Shown here piece by piece: positions 18,128 through 27,651 of a stretch of DNA of 64,000 nt. Positions within the stretch are counted from its first letter, which is position 1. Every line of letters starts with the position of its first letter. The notes beneath the pieces were generated by a model. It had not been told where the DNA came from and made no database searches. It worked only from the letters and a program-made list of their open reading frames with translations. This DNA is from Methylomonas albis. GTDB taxonomy: Bacteria > Pseudomonadota > Gammaproteobacteria > Methylococcales > Methylomonadaceae. The stretch lies in the NCBI RefSeq assembly GCF_014850955.1, contig NZ_JACXSS010000001.1:1984001-2048000 (forward strand). Reading direction: 5' to 3'. The position numbers and the translations under genes were made by a program.

Positions 18128-18385
18128 GCGTTCAGCTTGCAGTTGTTTGGCGACTTGCTGCGCGACTTGATCGTCCAGGCCGCGCTTGGCTTCGGCGAGT
18201 GGCTTTTCCTGATCTTTAAAGCCTTGCTCGCGTAATGCGATAGCTTGGTCTTTTTGCTGGAGTTGTTGCTCGAACTATTTGCGGGTGGCGGCCAGTAATG
18301 GCGCGGCTAGCGATTCGGTTAACGGTACGGTACTGCTGCAATTGGGGCAGGTGATGGTAGTTTCGGTGATGTGGCTTGGTTTTTA
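18128..18385 (-). pseudogene. N-terminal remnant of a DUF2130 gene
   Basis: The minus strand reads TETTITCPNCSSTVPLTESL, then AAPLLAATRK, a stop, FEQQLQQKDQAIALREQGF and AEAKRGLDDQVAQQLQAE. This is the start of DUF2130 proteins: a zinc-ribbon half-site CPNC and a long coiled coil. One nonsense codon interrupts it and the conserved C-terminal domain is gone. There is no ribosome site or intact start. Confidence 0.6.
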
Positions 18386-18491
18386 GATAGGAAGTGCATT
18401 CGATCCAGGCGTCCGGACCCCGGCACCCGATAGATTGTGTGCCGAGGTAAGGTTTAGACGCAATTAATGGATGTTGCTTGTAAGTCCTTAT

Positions 18492-20114
18492 TTATCTGCG
18501 CTGTCTAGCGGCTAAAGCATGGTCGCCTAACGATTCCAGATCGGCCAGTCCATGGATTTCGCAACGCCCGCCACGAGCGATGTAGTCTTCCTGGTAATGG
18601 GCGATGAACTCCATGACAGTGTGGTCGATCAGGTCGGCGGCGCTGAGATCAAACACTATGGTTTGGCCGTCGCTTAGATTGGCGACCTGGCTTTTTAGCG
18701 CCAGAAAGTTAGAGAACAGTGCCGCGCCACTGACTTTGATTATCCAGCTATTCGGGCCATTGGCTTGCAGTTTGTAGGAGAGTGACAACAGGTTGCCCAG
18801 GGACACGCCGCGACCGATATGCAGCAATAATTTAGCGGCAATGCCGATCAGCACGCCGATCAACAAATTGCTGGCCAGTATCGCCAAGATGGTAATCACA
18901 AACAAAGCCAATTGTTCCTTGCCCAAGTCCATACTTTTGGCAAAGGCTTGTGGCGAGGCTAGTCTGAAGCCGGTATAGACTAGTAGGGCGGCCAGCGAGG
19001 CTAAGGGTATCGTCGAGATCAAATCGGGAAACAACACCACGAATAACAGTACGAAGCCACCGTGAAAGAAATTGGCCCAACTGCTGCGGCCACCGGCATC
19101 GATGTTGGCCGAGCTGCGGACAATTTCGGCGATCATCGGCAGGCCGCCAATCATGCCGGAGACTATATTGCCAATGCCGACCGCGCGCAGTTCTTTGTTT
19201 AAGTCGGAATAGCGTTTTTCCGGATCGAGTTTATCAACTGCCGCGGCGCTGAGCAGGCTTTCCAGGCTGCCGACCAGGCAGATCGACACCACGCTTTCCC
19301 AAAAGGCAAATGCGCTCAATTTGCCGAAATCCGGCAGATAAAAACTGGCCAACAGGCTATCCGGGAAGGTCACCAGAAAGTGCGGCGCAAACAGGATGTC
19401 TTTGGGGACGATAAACGCTGAGCCAGGCTGCAATTGATCGAGCTGGAACAAATGGCCGAGCAGGATGCCCGAAGCGATAACGATAATCGGCGCCGGAATC
19501 TTGCGCAGCAAGGGCTGTTGAATTTGCGGCCAGCCGATCAGCACCACAATGCCGGCCAATGCAATCAAGCCGATTTGCGGCATGAAATAAATCAGGCTGT
19601 GCGGCAAGGCAGCGATGCCGGACAGGATGCTGGCACCTTGATTTTGCACGCCAGCCATCACCGGTAACTGTTTGCTGATGATGATAATGCCAATCGCCGC
19701 GAGCATGCCGTGTACCACCGAGGCTGGGAAAAATGCCGCCAACCGGCCCGCCTTGAAGTAACCCAGCACAGTTTGCAAGGCGCCGGCGATGACGATTGCC
19801 GCCAAGGTGTAACGGTAGCCCGTCATGGCGTCGCCGTCACCAAGGGTTTGCACCGAGGTCAGAATCACGACTATCAAGCCGGCTGCCGGGCCGGTAATCG
19901 TGAGTTGCGCGCCGCCGATGCGCGATACCAGCAAGCCGCCGACGATAGCGGAAATGATGCCGGCCATCGGTGGGAAGCCGGAGGCGACAGCAATGCCTAG
20001 ACACAATGGTAAGGCGATCAGAAATACCAAAAAACCGGCCGTGAGGTCTTGTCGCCAATGATTGGTTGAGCTCAAGCCTATCAGTAATGGACTACTTAGC
20101 GAGGGTTTTTGCAT
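18492..20114 (-). CDS. SulP-family inorganic anion transporter with STAS domain
   Basis: A protein of about 540 residues: ten or more membrane segments (about 20-410, beginning DLTAGFLVFLIALPLCLGIA) and a cytoplasmic STAS domain (about 435-530; QTIVFDLSAADLIDHTVMEFI). The motif GGAQLTITGPAAGLIV is the substrate-site region of SulP proteins. Members carry sulfate, bicarbonate or other anions. The substrate cannot be read from sequence; bicarbonate or sulfate are the usual candidates. ATG 20114 is chosen because CTGGAGAATTC precedes it; the in-frame ATG at 20147 has no ribosome site. It is divergent from the pga operon. Confidence 0.9.
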   Translation of the reverse strand: MQKPSLSSPLLIGLSSTNHWRQDLTAGFLVFLIALPLCLGIAVASGFPPMAGIISAIVGGLLVSRIGGAQLTITGPAAGLIVVILTSVQTLGDGDAMTGYRYTLAAIVIAGALQTVLGYFKAGRLAAFFPASVVHGMLAAIGIIIISKQLPVMAGVQNQGASILSGIAALPHSLIYFMPQIGLIALAGIVVLIGWPQIQQPLLRKIPAPIIVIASGILLGHLFQLDQLQPGSAFIVPKDILFAPHFLVTFPDSLLASFYLPDFGKLSAFAFWESVVSICLVGSLESLLSAAAVDKLDPEKRYSDLNKELRAVGIGNIVSGMIGGLPMIAEIVRSSANIDAGGRSSWANFFHGGFVLLFVVLFPDLISTIPLASLAALLVYTGFRLASPQAFAKSMDLGKEQLALFVITILAILASNLLIGVLIGIAAKLLLHIGRGVSLGNLLSLSYKLQANGPNSWIIKVSGAALFSNFLALKSQVANLSDGQTIVFDLSAADLIDHTVMEFIAHYQEDYIARGGRCEIHGLADLESLGDHALAARQRR

Positions 20115-20454
20115 GAATTCTCCAGGGATGGTGTGCTGGTCCGTCATAGATAGAGTTAATCGGTTGGCGGATTAGCTGAGATTTTTTATTCAATCATAAC
20201 CAGTTTTTTCCGAGAGTTATGAAGTTTGTGAGGGCTGGTGCCGTTCGAGCTTTTTGCTGTGGGTATTGCTAAATTTGAATTGAGGACCTTAGTCGATGGC
20301 TAGTTTTAATGTTTGGATATGCCTACCACAGTGCCCGGCACGGACAAATAAAAAGGGCCTAACCTTATGATTCGGGTAAAATGCGTCGGCCAATTCTGGT
20401 CTTTTTTTAACACTGAGAACCAGTTGTTTCCAGTTTCTTTTCCCGCTTAAATTA
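20115..20454. other. Divergent promoter region between sulP and pgaB
   Basis: About 340 bp without a gene. It must serve both the minus-strand SulP gene and the plus-strand pga operon. A T-tract at about 20402-20408 follows a GC-rich segment (GGGCC at 20347, GGCC at 20388) that could pair as a weak attenuator before pgaB. No clear promoter elements were assigned. Confidence 0.35.
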
Positions 20455-22374
20455 ATGAATATGCAGATTGTTGCTCGTGTAATTTTTGTCTTTTTCTGTT
20501 TGTTCGCAGGGTCCTTGCTAGCCGCCGATTCGGGTAACTCCAGCTTTTTGGTATTGAATTATCACGACATTCTCGAAGAAGAAGAGCGGGTGCCGCCATT
20601 TGATCGGATCGCGGTGAATAAAGACCATTTGGCCGATCATTTTGCCTGGTTGAAGCAGAACAACTACCACGTTATCAGCGTCCAGGATTTACTGGATTGC
20701 ATGAAGGGTGACAAGGTTTTACCGACTAAAGCCGTGATGCTGACCTTTGACGACGGCTACCTGAGTTTTTATACTCGAGCCATGCCCTTGCTGAAAAAGT
20801 ACAAATATCCGGCCACCTTGGCGGTAGTCGGTTCTTGGCTGGAGCAGCAGAAGGTGCCCGGCGTTAAACCGTTGATGACGCCGGCGCAAATTCGTGAGGT
20901 GGCGGAGAGCGGTCTGGTCGAGATTGCTTCGCACACCTATGATTTACATCACGGCATCATCGCCAATCCGCAAGGCAATCAGCAAAGTGCGGTGACTTCA
21001 CGTTTGTACAGTAGCGAATACGACGAATACGAAAAAGACGAGGACTATCGAAAACGAATTTTTCAGGAAGTGGATAAAAGCTCCGAGCGCTTGTTTCAGT
21101 TATTGGGCAAGCGGCCGCGGGTCATGGTTTGGCCTTACGGCGAATATAACGCCATTGCGCTGGAAGCGACCAAATTGGCGGGCATGCGTCTGACTATGGG
21201 CCTGAATGACGGCGCCAATACCTTGGCCGATGCCTACGTGATGAAACGGATGATGATCACCGACGACGCCAATGCCAAACAATTCGGCGAAATCGTTAAA
21301 AATCAGCGTGTGGGACAGGAGTTGCGGGTGGCACACGTGGATATGGATTACATCTACGACGACGACGAAGAACAAACCGAAAAGAATTTGGCCTTGGTGG
21401 TGGATCGAATCAAAGCCAGCGGCGCCAATACCGTCTATCTGCAAGCGTATTCCGACCCGGACGGCGACGGCAATGCCGACAAACTGTATTTCCCTAATCG
21501 GCATTTGCCGGTGCGCCGGGACATGTTTAATCATGTGACCTTACAATTACGCACGCGGGCCGGCGTGCGCGTCTATGCCTGGATGCCGATCATGGCCTAT
21601 AAAGCCGATGTGCCGCTGAAATGGTATGTGAAGGAATGGCGCGATGGAGAACCGCAGTTGTCCCGGCATATTTACACGCGTTTGTCACCGTTTAACCCGG
21701 AAGCACGGCAGTTTATCGGCGAGATTTACGAAGATTTGGCCAAGCATTGCGACTTTAACGGCATTCTGTTTCACGACGACGGGATTTTGTCGGACTTTGA
21801 AGACGTCTCGCCGCTGGCGATGGAATTTAGCCGCAACGTCTGGGGTATGCCGGCCGAGTTCGATACCATTCATGCGTCTAGCGAGTTGCGTTTGCGCTGG
21901 GCGCAGCATAAAACCGAGTTGATCGGCCAATTCACCGATTATTTGGCCGACAAGGTCAGGTTCTACCGGCCTTATATCAAAACCGCCCGCAATTTTTACT
22001 CTTTGCCGCTATTAAAGCCGTATAGCGAAGAATGGTATGCCCAGTCTTTCCCGGCGTTTTTAAAGCATTATGATTACGTGGCGGTAGAGGCGATGCCTTT
22101 CATGGAAGAAGCCGAAAATCCCAAACAATGGTTGGTAGAGTTAGTCGAAAAAACCGCGCAATATCCGGGCGGCCTGGACAAGATGGTGTTTGAATTGCAG
22201 GCGGTTAATTGGAAAACCAAGCAGGATATTGCTATGCCCGTCTTCGCCGAGCAATTCGAGTTGTTGAAAAAACACGGTGCCAAACACATCGGTTACTATC
22301 CCGACAACGTGTTTAACGATCAGCCCAAGTTGGCGGAGCTGAAAAAATTCTTTCCGGTTTCGAAAAAGGATTAA
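20455..22374 (+). CDS. pgaB: Poly-beta-1,6-GlcNAc N-deacetylase PgaB
   Basis: A 639-residue two-domain enzyme that partially deacetylates the biofilm polymer in the periplasm so that it can be exported. A signal peptide (VIFVFFCLFAGSLLAA) ends without a lipobox cysteine, unlike the lipoprotein of E. coli. The polysaccharide deacetylase domain (about 30-280) has LNYHD, LTFDDGY and the metal-site stretch SHTYDLHHG. The C-terminal glycoside-hydrolase-like domain (about 295-630) has FHDDGILSDFED with the catalytic-type aspartates. pgaC and pgaD follow at 7 bp and a 4-bp overlap. A pgaA porin is absent from this locus. Confidence 0.95.
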   Translation: MNMQIVARVIFVFFCLFAGSLLAADSGNSSFLVLNYHDILEEEERVPPFDRIAVNKDHLADHFAWLKQNNYHVISVQDLLDCMKGDKVLPTKAVMLTFDDGYLSFYTRAMPLLKKYKYPATLAVVGSWLEQQKVPGVKPLMTPAQIREVAESGLVEIASHTYDLHHGIIANPQGNQQSAVTSRLYSSEYDEYEKDEDYRKRIFQEVDKSSERLFQLLGKRPRVMVWPYGEYNAIALEATKLAGMRLTMGLNDGANTLADAYVMKRMMITDDANAKQFGEIVKNQRVGQELRVAHVDMDYIYDDDEEQTEKNLALVVDRIKASGANTVYLQAYSDPDGDGNADKLYFPNRHLPVRRDMFNHVTLQLRTRAGVRVYAWMPIMAYKADVPLKWYVKEWRDGEPQLSRHIYTRLSPFNPEARQFIGEIYEDLAKHCDFNGILFHDDGILSDFEDVSPLAMEFSRNVWGMPAEFDTIHASSELRLRWAQHKTELIGQFTDYLADKVRFYRPYIKTARNFYSLPLLKPYSEEWYAQSFPAFLKHYDYVAVEAMPFMEEAENPKQWLVELVEKTAQYPGGLDKMVFELQAVNWKTKQDIAMPVFAEQFELLKKHGAKHIGYYPDNVFNDQPKLAELKKFFPVSKKD

Positions 22375-22381
22375 GCGATAA

Positions 22382-23728
22382 ATGGAAAAATTGTTAGACC
22401 AAGCTTGGGCACAGCAATTTATCGATTGGTGGTTGATCACCCAGGAAAATTTGCAGGAAGTGCCATGGTGGCAGTTCAACGAATGGCTGTCGCGCTTCGT
22501 GTTTTATTATCCGCTGCTCATGGCCTACGTCTGGATGTTGGGTGGCATGATTTATTACGTGCGCTGGGAGCGTAATCGCGGCAATGTGTTATCCGATTTG
22601 CCGGAGTTGTCCGAATATCCGTCGGTATCGATTCTGATCCCTTGCTATAACGAGGGCGAGAATGTCCGGGAGACCATCGAATATTTGTTGCATCAGCAAT
22701 ATCCCCATGTCGAAATCATTGCAATCAACGACGGCAGCAAAGACAACACGCTGGATATTTTGCATGAATTGGCCGACCAGCATCCGCAAATTCGAGTGGT
22801 TAATTTAGCCAGCAATCAAGGTAAGGCGGTGGGTTTACGCACGGCGGCGTTGTTAGCCAATAGTGAGATTTTGATTGGGATTGATGGCGATGCTTTGCTG
22901 GCGCCGAATGCCACGGCCTGGATAGTCCGGCATTTTCTGGAAGACCCGCATGTCGGCGCGGTGACCGGTAATCCGCGCATCCGCAATCGTTCCACTTTGC
23001 TGGGCAAAATTCAGGTGGGGGAGTTTTCGGCCATAGTTGGCATGATCAAGCGCGCCCAACGTTCCTACGGGCATGTGTTTACCATCTCCGGCGTGATTGC
23101 CGGGTTTAGAAAAACCGCGTTGCACGATGTCGGCTATTGGAGTCCGGACATGGTCACCGAGGACATTGATATTAGCTGGAAATTGCAGCTGGCCGGCTGG
23201 GCAATTCGTTTCGAGCCGAATGCCTTGTGTTGGGTGTTGATGCCGGAAACCCTCAATGGTCTGTGGAAGCAACGCAGTCGCTGGGCGCAGGGCGGTGTCG
23301 AAGTGCTGTTGCGCTATTTTCGGCCGCTGTTTCGCTGGCGTTCCCGTGGCATGTGGCCGCTGTATCTGGAATGCTGCATCAGTTTGACTTGGGCGTTTCT
23401 GGTAGTAGCGATGTTGGCCCAGGTGCCGTTCGAGTGGTTTAGCAGCGAACCACAGGAAGCCCTGGAAGATTTGTCGCCGCATTGGACCAGCATGTTGTTA
23501 TGCGTCACCTGTTTGATTCAGTTTGCGGTCAGTTTAACCATCGATTCCAGTTACGAACGTAAAAGCGGCGGCTCCGCGCAGCATTATTACTGGATGATTT
23601 GGTATCCGATTATCTATTGGCTGATCAATGTTGGCACCACGATCAACGGCTGTATCATGGCCTTACGTAAAAAACGCGGCCAGCGGGCGGTGTGGGTGAC
23701 CTTGGATAGAGGTTTGAGGCAGAAATGA
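22382..23728 (+). CDS. pgaC: Poly-beta-1,6-N-acetylglucosamine synthase PgaC
   Basis: A 448-residue membrane glycosyltransferase of family GT2 that polymerises UDP-GlcNAc. Membrane segments lie near 42-60 and in the C-terminal third. The GT-A domain shows SILIPCYNEGENV, the aspartates in INDGSKDNT and GIDGDALLAP, the acceptor-side TEDIDISWKL and the QRSRW motif, so the enzyme should be active. It overlaps pgaD by 4 bp (ATGA). In E. coli the PgaC-PgaD pair is switched on by cyclic di-GMP, which would link it to GGDEF-EAL enzymes such as the one at the left of this window. Confidence 0.96.
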   Translation: MEKLLDQAWAQQFIDWWLITQENLQEVPWWQFNEWLSRFVFYYPLLMAYVWMLGGMIYYVRWERNRGNVLSDLPELSEYPSVSILIPCYNEGENVRETIEYLLHQQYPHVEIIAINDGSKDNTLDILHELADQHPQIRVVNLASNQGKAVGLRTAALLANSEILIGIDGDALLAPNATAWIVRHFLEDPHVGAVTGNPRIRNRSTLLGKIQVGEFSAIVGMIKRAQRSYGHVFTISGVIAGFRKTALHDVGYWSPDMVTEDIDISWKLQLAGWAIRFEPNALCWVLMPETLNGLWKQRSRWAQGGVEVLLRYFRPLFRWRSRGMWPLYLECCISLTWAFLVVAMLAQVPFEWFSSEPQEALEDLSPHWTSMLLCVTCLIQFAVSLTIDSSYERKSGGSAQHYYWMIWYPIIYWLINVGTTINGCIMALRKKRGQRAVWVTLDRGLRQK

Positions 23729-24162
23729 AAGACATCATCATCAACCAACCGCATTTACAAAGTTTCCAGCAAAAATGTGGCTCGGCGTTTATGTCAGTAT
23801 TAAGCTGGGCGCTTTGGCTGTATTTTTTATGGCCTTTGTTTACGCTCGGCGCCTGGTTGCTGGGTTTGAAAAGCCTGTCCGACGAGATTCGCTGGTTTGG
23901 CGGTTATAAAACGCTATTGGAATTATTGCAGTTGTACGGCGAAATCGTGGTGATCATTGCCGGTGTTTGGTTGTTTTGGACTTTGTATTTGTCCTGGCTG
24001 CATTCCGGCGTCGCCCCAAAGCGGACCGTACCGGTAACGGATCAACAGTTGGCCGTGGCATTCAAAGTCGATGAGGCTTTAGTATCGGCGGCACGAGCCA
24101 GCAACAAAGTAACGGTACACTTTGATAATCATGCAGTGATTACCGATATAGATTCGCAGTAG
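23725..24162 (+). CDS. pgaD: PgaD accessory subunit
   Basis: A 145-residue protein with two membrane segments (about 27-50 and 70-95) and a short cytoplasmic tail. It has the length, topology and position of PgaD, the small partner that forms the cyclic-di-GMP-responsive complex with PgaC. Sequence conservation in this family is low, so position after pgaC with an ATGA overlap is the main evidence. Confidence 0.85.
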   Translation: MKDIIINQPHLQSFQQKCGSAFMSVLSWALWLYFLWPLFTLGAWLLGLKSLSDEIRWFGGYKTLLELLQLYGEIVVIIAGVWLFWTLYLSWLHSGVAPKRTVPVTDQQLAVAFKVDEALVSAARASNKVTVHFDNHAVITDIDSQ

Positions 24163-24240
24163 TCGGGATTGCGTGGCCGCGGTTCTGCTTTTCGCGGTGT
24201 TGATGTTACACTGCGCTCGGCGTATTCAAGGACTTATTTT

Positions 24241-24765
24241 ATGCAACTTGCAATCACAGTGTTGGGCAATAAGTCCAACGGTTTTATCGCGGAAATCCTG
24301 TCGGCGCTGAGTGCCTGTCAATGCAGTGTCGTGGAGCTGCGCACCTCCAATCTGACCCAAATCACTGCGGCTTACGTGTTGATCGCCGGCAATTGGAATC
24401 ATATCGCCAAACTGGAAGGTATGCTGGAGGCGATAAAAGTTCGATTTGAAATTCAAATGACTTTTCTACGGCCGGATGAGACCCCGCCGGTGCTGGAGGG
24501 GGTGCCCTATACATTGGAAACTATTTCCATGGATAAGAACGATGTGCTGTTCGCGGTGACTTCGTTTTTATTCGACAGAGGCATTTGTATCGAAGAAATC
24601 AATGCCAGCCGCCATCAGGCTGCATTTTTTAATACGCCGGTGTTTTCCACAAGGTTTGTGTTACTGGTGCCGCCGGAAGTGCGCATTTTATCGTTGCGCG
24701 AAGAGTTTCTGGATTTCTGCGACGGCTTGAACATCGACGCTATTCTCGAACCCATCAAAAGGTGA
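24241..24765 (+). CDS. gcvR: Glycine cleavage system repressor-like ACT protein (GcvR)
   Basis: A 174-residue protein from ATG 24241 (MQLAITVLGNKSNGFIAEIL); earlier in-frame codons lack coding character. It has two ACT-type halves (about 1-80 and 90-170), like GcvR, which in E. coli binds glycine and restrains the activator GcvA. The bcp gene follows 4 bp after its stop, reproducing the gcvR-bcp arrangement of enterobacteria, which supports the call. In this organism the regulatory target is unknown. Confidence 0.8.
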   Translation: MQLAITVLGNKSNGFIAEILSALSACQCSVVELRTSNLTQITAAYVLIAGNWNHIAKLEGMLEAIKVRFEIQMTFLRPDETPPVLEGVPYTLETISMDKNDVLFAVTSFLFDRGICIEEINASRHQAAFFNTPVFSTRFVLLVPPEVRILSLREEFLDFCDGLNIDAILEPIKR

Positions 24766-24769
24766 TCTC

Positions 24770-25243
24770 ATGACTTTAGCCGCTCTCGGCTCTGCCGTTC
24801 CCGATTTTGAAATTGCCGCAACCGGCGATAAGACGGTCAAACTTAGCGATTATCGCGGTAGAAAAGTTGTTTTGTATTTTTATCCCAAGGACAACACGCC
24901 GGGCTGCACCCAGGAAGGACAAGGGTTCAGGGATAATATCGAACAGTTCAAGCAGTTAAATGCGCTTATCTTCGGGGTATCGCGTGACAGCGTGAAAATG
25001 CACGAAGGGTTTAAATGCAAACAGGCATTTCCGTTCGATTTACTATCCGATCTGGACGAGAGTCTGTGTAGTTTATTCGATGTCATTAAAATGAAGAACA
25101 TGTATGGCAAGCAAGTGCGGGGTATAGAACGCAGCACTTTCGTTATCGACGAAGCCGGTGTGTTGGTCAAGGAATGGCGCAAAGTTCAGGTTAAAACGCA
25201 CATCGCTGATGTGTTGAGCTATCTGCAATCGGCCACTGAATAA
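24770..25243 (+). CDS. bcp: Thioredoxin-dependent peroxiredoxin Bcp
   Basis: A 157-residue AhpC/TSA-fold thiol peroxidase. The motif YPKDNTPGCTQE holds the peroxidatic cysteine with its conserved Pro, Thr and Glu neighbours. IFGVSRDSVKMHEGF and RSTFVIDEAGVL are typical of the Bcp/PrxQ subfamily. The usual nearby resolving cysteine (GCTxExCxFRD) is replaced by Gly (QEGQGFRD), so it is probably a one-cysteine type or uses a distant cysteine in the FKCKQ stretch. It detoxifies hydroperoxides in the cytoplasm. It is probably co-transcribed with gcvR. Confidence 0.93.
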   Translation: MTLAALGSAVPDFEIAATGDKTVKLSDYRGRKVVLYFYPKDNTPGCTQEGQGFRDNIEQFKQLNALIFGVSRDSVKMHEGFKCKQAFPFDLLSDLDESLCSLFDVIKMKNMYGKQVRGIERSTFVIDEAGVLVKEWRKVQVKTHIADVLSYLQSATE

Positions 25244-25395
25244 ACTGATGTCCGCTTGTCTGGGTTGCTGACTCTCTTCACATAACATCCGGGTTCATCG
25301 GCTACGTTCATTAAACCCTTCGCGCCGCTCAGGATTGTTTAATCCGGCGGTTTTGGCGATAATGAACACAGTTTTTAATCATTGGGACGAAACAC

Positions 25396-25635
25396 ATGAA
25401 CGAAATGTTGTCCTCAGGGATTGAGCTGATGCTGCTAGGCATGGGCATGGTCTACGCGTTTTTGGCCATGTTGATAGTGGCTATCAATGTGATGTCCAGG
25501 TTGGTACGCCGCTATTTTCCGGAAATGCCTGCCAAATTTTCGGATCAAGCTATCGTGGCAGGAAACGATAAAGCAGTCATCGCCGCTATTACCGCAGCCG
25601 TTCATCAATACCGCAAAAAACATAATCACGGATAA
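25396..25635 (+). CDS. oadG: Oxaloacetate decarboxylase gamma subunit (OadG)
   Basis: A 79-residue protein with one membrane segment (about 9-33, LMLLGMGMVYAFLAMLIVAI) and a short polar tail ending in basic residues and two histidines. This is the pattern of OadG, which anchors the alpha subunit to the membrane beta subunit and assembles the complex. It is followed 53 bp later by oadA and then oadB, the classical gene order. Confidence 0.9.
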   Translation: MNEMLSSGIELMLLGMGMVYAFLAMLIVAINVMSRLVRRYFPEMPAKFSDQAIVAGNDKAVIAAITAAVHQYRKKHNHG

Positions 25636-25688
25636 TCATACCCACAAGGTAGCTGTACTCGACCCAAAAACGTCATTAGGAGAAAAGA

Positions 25689-27506
25689 GTGGAAAAGGTA
25701 AATAAGCCCCTAGGAATTACTGAGGTGGTATTACGTGACGCCCATCAGTCAATTCTGGCGACCCGGCTTCGTATCGAAGACATGCTGCCTATTTGTGAGC
25801 AGCTTGATCAAATCGGTTACTGGTCTATCGAGTCTTGGGGAGGCGCTACCTTCGATGCCTGTATTCGCTATTTGGGTGATGATCCTTGGGAACGCTTGCG
25901 CTTGTTGAAGAAAGCCATGCCCAATACGCCGCAGCAAATGCTGTTCCGTGGCCAAAATATTTTGGGCTACCGACACTATGCCGACGATGTGGTCGATAAA
26001 TTTGTCGAACGTTGCGTGGTCAACGGTATAGACGTATTTCGGATTTTTGATGCAATGAACGATATGCGCAATATCGAACGTGCGATCAAAGCCGTGCTAC
26101 ATACCGATGCCCATGCTCAGGGTACTATTTCTTACACTACCAGTCCGGTGCACACCATCAAGAAATGGGTTGAGCAAGGCAAGCAGATCGAGGACATGGG
26201 TGCGCATTCCATCTGTATCAAGGATATGGCCGGACTGTTGACGCCATACGACGCATACGAACTGATCAGCAAACTGAAAAAAGCCGTGGCGATTCCGATT
26301 CACATGCAATGCCATGCCACCACAGGCTTGAGCGTGGGAACTTACATCAAAGCAATCGAGGCCGGTGTGGATAACCTCGATACCGCGATTTCTTCGTTAA
26401 GTATGACCTATGGTCACAGTCCTACCGAAACCATCGTTGCCGCTATGGCTGGGCAGAAGCGCGAAACAGGCCTGGATCTGATTAAGCTGGAAAAAATCGC
26501 CGCTTATTTCCGCGAAGTGCGCAAAAAATATGCGAAATTCGAAGGCAGCTTGAAAGGTGTTGACGGGCGGATTTTAGTCTCGCAAGTACCGGGCGGCATG
26601 CTCACCAATATGGAAAGTCAATTGCGCGAGCAGGGCGCCGCTGATCGTTTTGACGCAGTGTTGCAGGAAATTCCGTTGGTGCGCAAAGACTTGGGTTATA
26701 TCCCCTTGGTCACGCCAACCTCGCAAATCGTCGGCACCCAGGCGGTGTTGAACGTGCTGGCCGGCGAGCGGTATAAAACCATCAGCAAGGAAACTGCCGG
26801 CGTATTGAAAGGCGAATATGGCGCTACGCCTGCGCCTGTTAATAAGGAATTGCAGGCACGTGTGCTGAATGGCGCCGAGCCGATTACCTGCCGGCCAGCG
26901 GATTTGCTGGAAGCGGAAATGGACAAGTTGGTAGCCGAAGTAAAAGCTAAAGCCACCGCGGAAGGTGTGAAGCTGGCCGAGAGTGTCGAGGAAGATGCAC
27001 TGATCGACGGTTTATTTGCGCTAATCGGTTGGAAATTTATTCAAAACCGGGGCAACCCGGCGGCTTTCGAACCGGTTCCGGGATTGGAGCCGGCACCCGC
27101 AGCAGCTTCCACCCCCGTGCCTGCAGTTGCGCAAACCGCTGGTGTGACCGAGACATATACAGTTAATGTCGATGGCAAAAACTATCATGTAGCCGTGGCA
27201 CCCGGCGGTGCTGATATAGTCGTCAAACCGGCTGTGGTTCATTCCGTTTTGGATAGCGGTCCGATGTTAGCGGCTACCGCACCTATAGTTAGTGGCAGTG
27301 GGTTTGTGGAATCTCCACTCGCCGGTGTGGTGCTTAAAGTCAACGTCAATGTCGGCTCTCATCTCTCCGAAGGGGATGTAGTTTTGATCATGGAAGCGAT
27401 GAAAATGGAAACCGAGATCCGCGCCAAAGTCGCTGGCATCGTCAGCGCGGTAAACGTCCGTCAGGGTGATTCCGTCGGGGTTGGCGATGTGCTGGTCTCT
27501 TTATAA
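25689..27506 (+). CDS. oadA: Oxaloacetate decarboxylase alpha subunit (OadA)
   Basis: A 605-residue protein starting with GTG, preceded by AGGAGAAAAGA. The carboxyltransferase domain (about 1-300) has LRDAHQS and HMQCHATTG, which carry metal-binding residues, followed by the conserved PYC_OADA region. A Pro/Ala-rich linker (about 460-490) leads to the biotinyl domain (about 530-605) with the biotin lysine in MEAMKME. It decarboxylates oxaloacetate to pyruvate and, with OadB, couples this to sodium export. It could instead act on a related oxoacid, but the oadGAB order favours oxaloacetate. Confidence 0.96.
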   Translation: MEKVNKPLGITEVVLRDAHQSILATRLRIEDMLPICEQLDQIGYWSIESWGGATFDACIRYLGDDPWERLRLLKKAMPNTPQQMLFRGQNILGYRHYADDVVDKFVERCVVNGIDVFRIFDAMNDMRNIERAIKAVLHTDAHAQGTISYTTSPVHTIKKWVEQGKQIEDMGAHSICIKDMAGLLTPYDAYELISKLKKAVAIPIHMQCHATTGLSVGTYIKAIEAGVDNLDTAISSLSMTYGHSPTETIVAAMAGQKRETGLDLIKLEKIAAYFREVRKKYAKFEGSLKGVDGRILVSQVPGGMLTNMESQLREQGAADRFDAVLQEIPLVRKDLGYIPLVTPTSQIVGTQAVLNVLAGERYKTISKETAGVLKGEYGATPAPVNKELQARVLNGAEPITCRPADLLEAEMDKLVAEVKAKATAEGVKLAESVEEDALIDGLFALIGWKFIQNRGNPAAFEPVPGLEPAPAAASTPVPAVAQTAGVTETYTVNVDGKNYHVAVAPGGADIVVKPAVVHSVLDSGPMLAATAPIVSGSGFVESPLAGVVLKVNVNVGSHLSEGDVVLIMEAMKMETEIRAKVAGIVSAVNVRQGDSVGVGDVLVSL

Positions 27507-27527
27507 AAACTCTTACCGTTAAAAGTA

Positions 27528-27558
27528 GTCTCGGCCCGCGATAGCTTACGGCCGAGAC
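27528..27558. repeat. Hairpin between oadA and oadB
   Basis: GTCTCGGCC and GGCCGAGAC form a perfect 9-bp stem around a 13-nt loop, 22 bp after the oadA stop. No T-tract follows, so it is more likely an mRNA-stability or differential-expression element than a full terminator, since oadB lies 94 bp further on in the same direction. Confidence 0.5.
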
Positions 27559-27651
27559 CTAAGTAATCTTCTGATCAGCTATTCGGGCCGCACTGTTGGC
27601 TGACTCGGGTAATGGTGATTCTGATCAAACAACCGACTTAATACATACTCC

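Noticed and set aside
23725-23728. Possible frameshift at the pgaC/pgaD junction
   Set aside because: The 4-bp ATGA overlap is normal translational coupling; both proteins are full length.
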